A stretch of DNA of 64,000 nucleotides, from positions 65,825,203-65,889,202 of the forward strand of contig NC_085139.1 in the NCBI RefSeq assembly GCF_024139115.2, in the 5' to 3' direction. The stretch is from Armigeres subalbatus (taxonomy: Eukaryota > Arthropoda > Insecta > Diptera > Culicidae). The notes beneath the pieces are model-generated. The model ran no database searches and was not told the DNA's origin. It saw nothing but the letters and a program-made list of their open reading frames with translations. This document shows positions 63,150 to 64,000 of this stretch, piece after piece. The stretch's first letter is position 1. Each line of letters opens with the position of its first letter. The position numbers were made by a program, and so were the translations under genes.

Positions 63150-63390
63150 CGAAATACAACCAAATGAAGCATTCACCGGATATAATTATGTTTTCGCTAT
63201 TGGATGATGTAGTTTTGAAACAAACATACTTCCCCCGTCCAGCTGGAGACTGCTTTTTCTCCTCGGTGGATGGTTTTATTACTGGGGGGTGGTACGAGCA
63301 CGTGGCTGTATTTCTCGTCAATGTTGGGATGACGGTAATTTGAGCCATAAGATGGTTTATCTTGATTTGCATCAGTTCCATAAAAAGGTA
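63150..63390. repeat. Inverted partner of the 55.87-56.06 kb repeat
   Basis: Reverse-complement match to 55860-56048 (see there). A 76-codon open frame runs through it, but the partner copy is broken by stops and no family is recognised. Confidence 0.7.
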
Positions 63391-63456
63391 CCAGAATTTT
63401 TATTAGTAACAAATTGTAACAATGGTTTATACTTGGGTGTATATATGATCTAATGC

Positions 63457-63630
63457 TACGTTTTGACAGGGCAAGTGAATTGAACAACTCAGTTGAATTC
63501 AATTGACTTGCCAAAAGTTGAACATGTTCAACTTTCTTTTCGTTCAAGTGAATTGAATTAAAGTGTTTACACGTTCAATTCACGTTCGATTCAAGCGACT
63601 TGCTCAATTCACTTGCCTTGTCTAAACGTA
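63457..63630. mobile_element. MITE with TACGTTT ends
   Basis: TACGTTTTGACAGGGCAAGT then gaattgaacaa at the left, and ttgctcaattcacttgcctt then gtctaaacgta at the right, are inverted over about 30 bp. The interior has further gaattcaattgac-type palindromes. TSD not resolved. Confidence 0.72.
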
Positions 63631-63836
63631 ACATAAAGGCCACCTAGTAGGGAGTAGCTGAAACAGCCAATCATAAGGCAATCTGACGTTTATCATCTTT
63701 CTCTTGCACGTTGGACAGATTGGAAATAAACAAAAACCACCATCGTGCGCATTTCACGACTGTTGATGGCTTGAGATATACTAATACACTGTCAGTAAAA
63801 GTATGCTACCGAATCTTTATTCGAATCGAACCAATG

Positions 63837-64000
63837 AATTCTCGCTTAACTTTTCAAAAGGACCTAAGTAACATTTTTTTCATGAATTAATTTGAGTAGT
63901 GCAATCAAAAGCTTTCATGTTTTTCTGTTGATTGCGCTATTCAAATTAATTCATGAAAAAAATGTTACTTAGGTCCTTTTGAAAAGTTAAGCGAGAATTA
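63837..64000. repeat. Large palindrome cut by window end
   Basis: aattctcgcttaacttttca followed by aaaggacctaagtaac reappears in reverse complement at 63928-63999, with arms of about 73 bp and only 2-3 mismatches around a short spacer (gctttcatgtttttctg). It is probably a foldback MITE, and its right edge is not in the window. Confidence 0.85.

Overview
The window looks like intergenic or intronic DNA from a repeat-rich mosquito genome, most likely an Aedes-type culicine. The grounds are three copies of a tRNA-derived SINE resembling Feilai, RTE-like and Jockey/Juan-like non-LTR retrotransposons, Mag-like Ty3 and BEL/Pao LTR elements, a Helitron, and very many small inverted-repeat elements (MITEs). 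Species is inferred from recognised element types, not proven. Only one host protein-coding exon is reasonably supported (about 33.83-34.11 kb), plus a speculative short spliced ORF near 57.84-58.04 kb. No rRNA gene, CRISPR array or operon-like cluster was seen.

Layout. 0-3.6 kb: a full-length RTE-like retrotransposon sitting in a TCTCAC-type tandem array, with a 14-bp target-site duplication (TSD). 3.6-9.1 kb: AT-rich DNA with three MITEs. 9.1-10.75 kb: a 24-bp minisatellite that is open in all six frames. 11.4-12.7 kb: a hAT-type MITE and an 0.8-kb polypurine tract. 13.4-16.1 kb: fragments of SINE and RTE and a TA-flanked MITE. 16.24-18.52 kb: a terminal-inverted-repeat element split by a 1.9-kb non-autonomous hAT element that carries a 23-bp minisatellite. 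18.7-24.36 kb: the 3' scrap of another non-LTR element, then a complete but disabled Ty3/gypsy element (minus strand) with nearly identical 232-bp LTRs. 24.36-27.6 kb: a broken RTE-like element split by a SINE and a MITE. 28.0-30.5 kb: another broken RTE-like copy (minus) split by a degenerate miniature LTR element that itself holds a TTAA-flanked MITE. 31-33.3 kb: TE fragments. 33.8-34.1 kb: candidate host terminal exon. 35.45-40.41 kb: a full-length but disabled Jockey-clade element (minus) with a 625-bp tRNA-headed SINE in its 3' UTR. 40.8-41.06 kb: non-autonomous Helitron. 41.1-42.44 kb: RTE 5' fragment split by an element made of 167-bp tandem units. 43.4-46.9 kb: BEL/Pao remnant (minus) with a SINE in its integrase. 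48.2-52.0 kb: a MITE-family element split by a 3.45-kb RTE copy. 52.6-53.7 kb: a LINE fragment split by two nested MITEs of that same family. 53.9-55.9 kb: glutamine-rich BEL-type gag remnant split by a 787-bp TRIM-like element. 56-58 kb: MITEs, a 1.07-kb TA-flanked element and unassigned sequence. 58.6-59.7 kb: a mosaic CAAN tetranucleotide array. 60-64 kb: further inverted-repeat elements, ending in a large palindrome cut by the window edge.

The proteins visible belong to transposition: APE-type endonuclease and reverse transcriptase in the non-LTR elements, and Gag, protease, RT, RNase H and integrase in the LTR elements. All carry frameshifts, stops or altered catalytic residues except one intact RT reading frame (1569-3500). 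The nesting is readable as a relative-age record: in many places a younger element sits inside an older one between exact short duplications. Limits of ORF-derived CDS entries are open-frame limits, not proven start codons.
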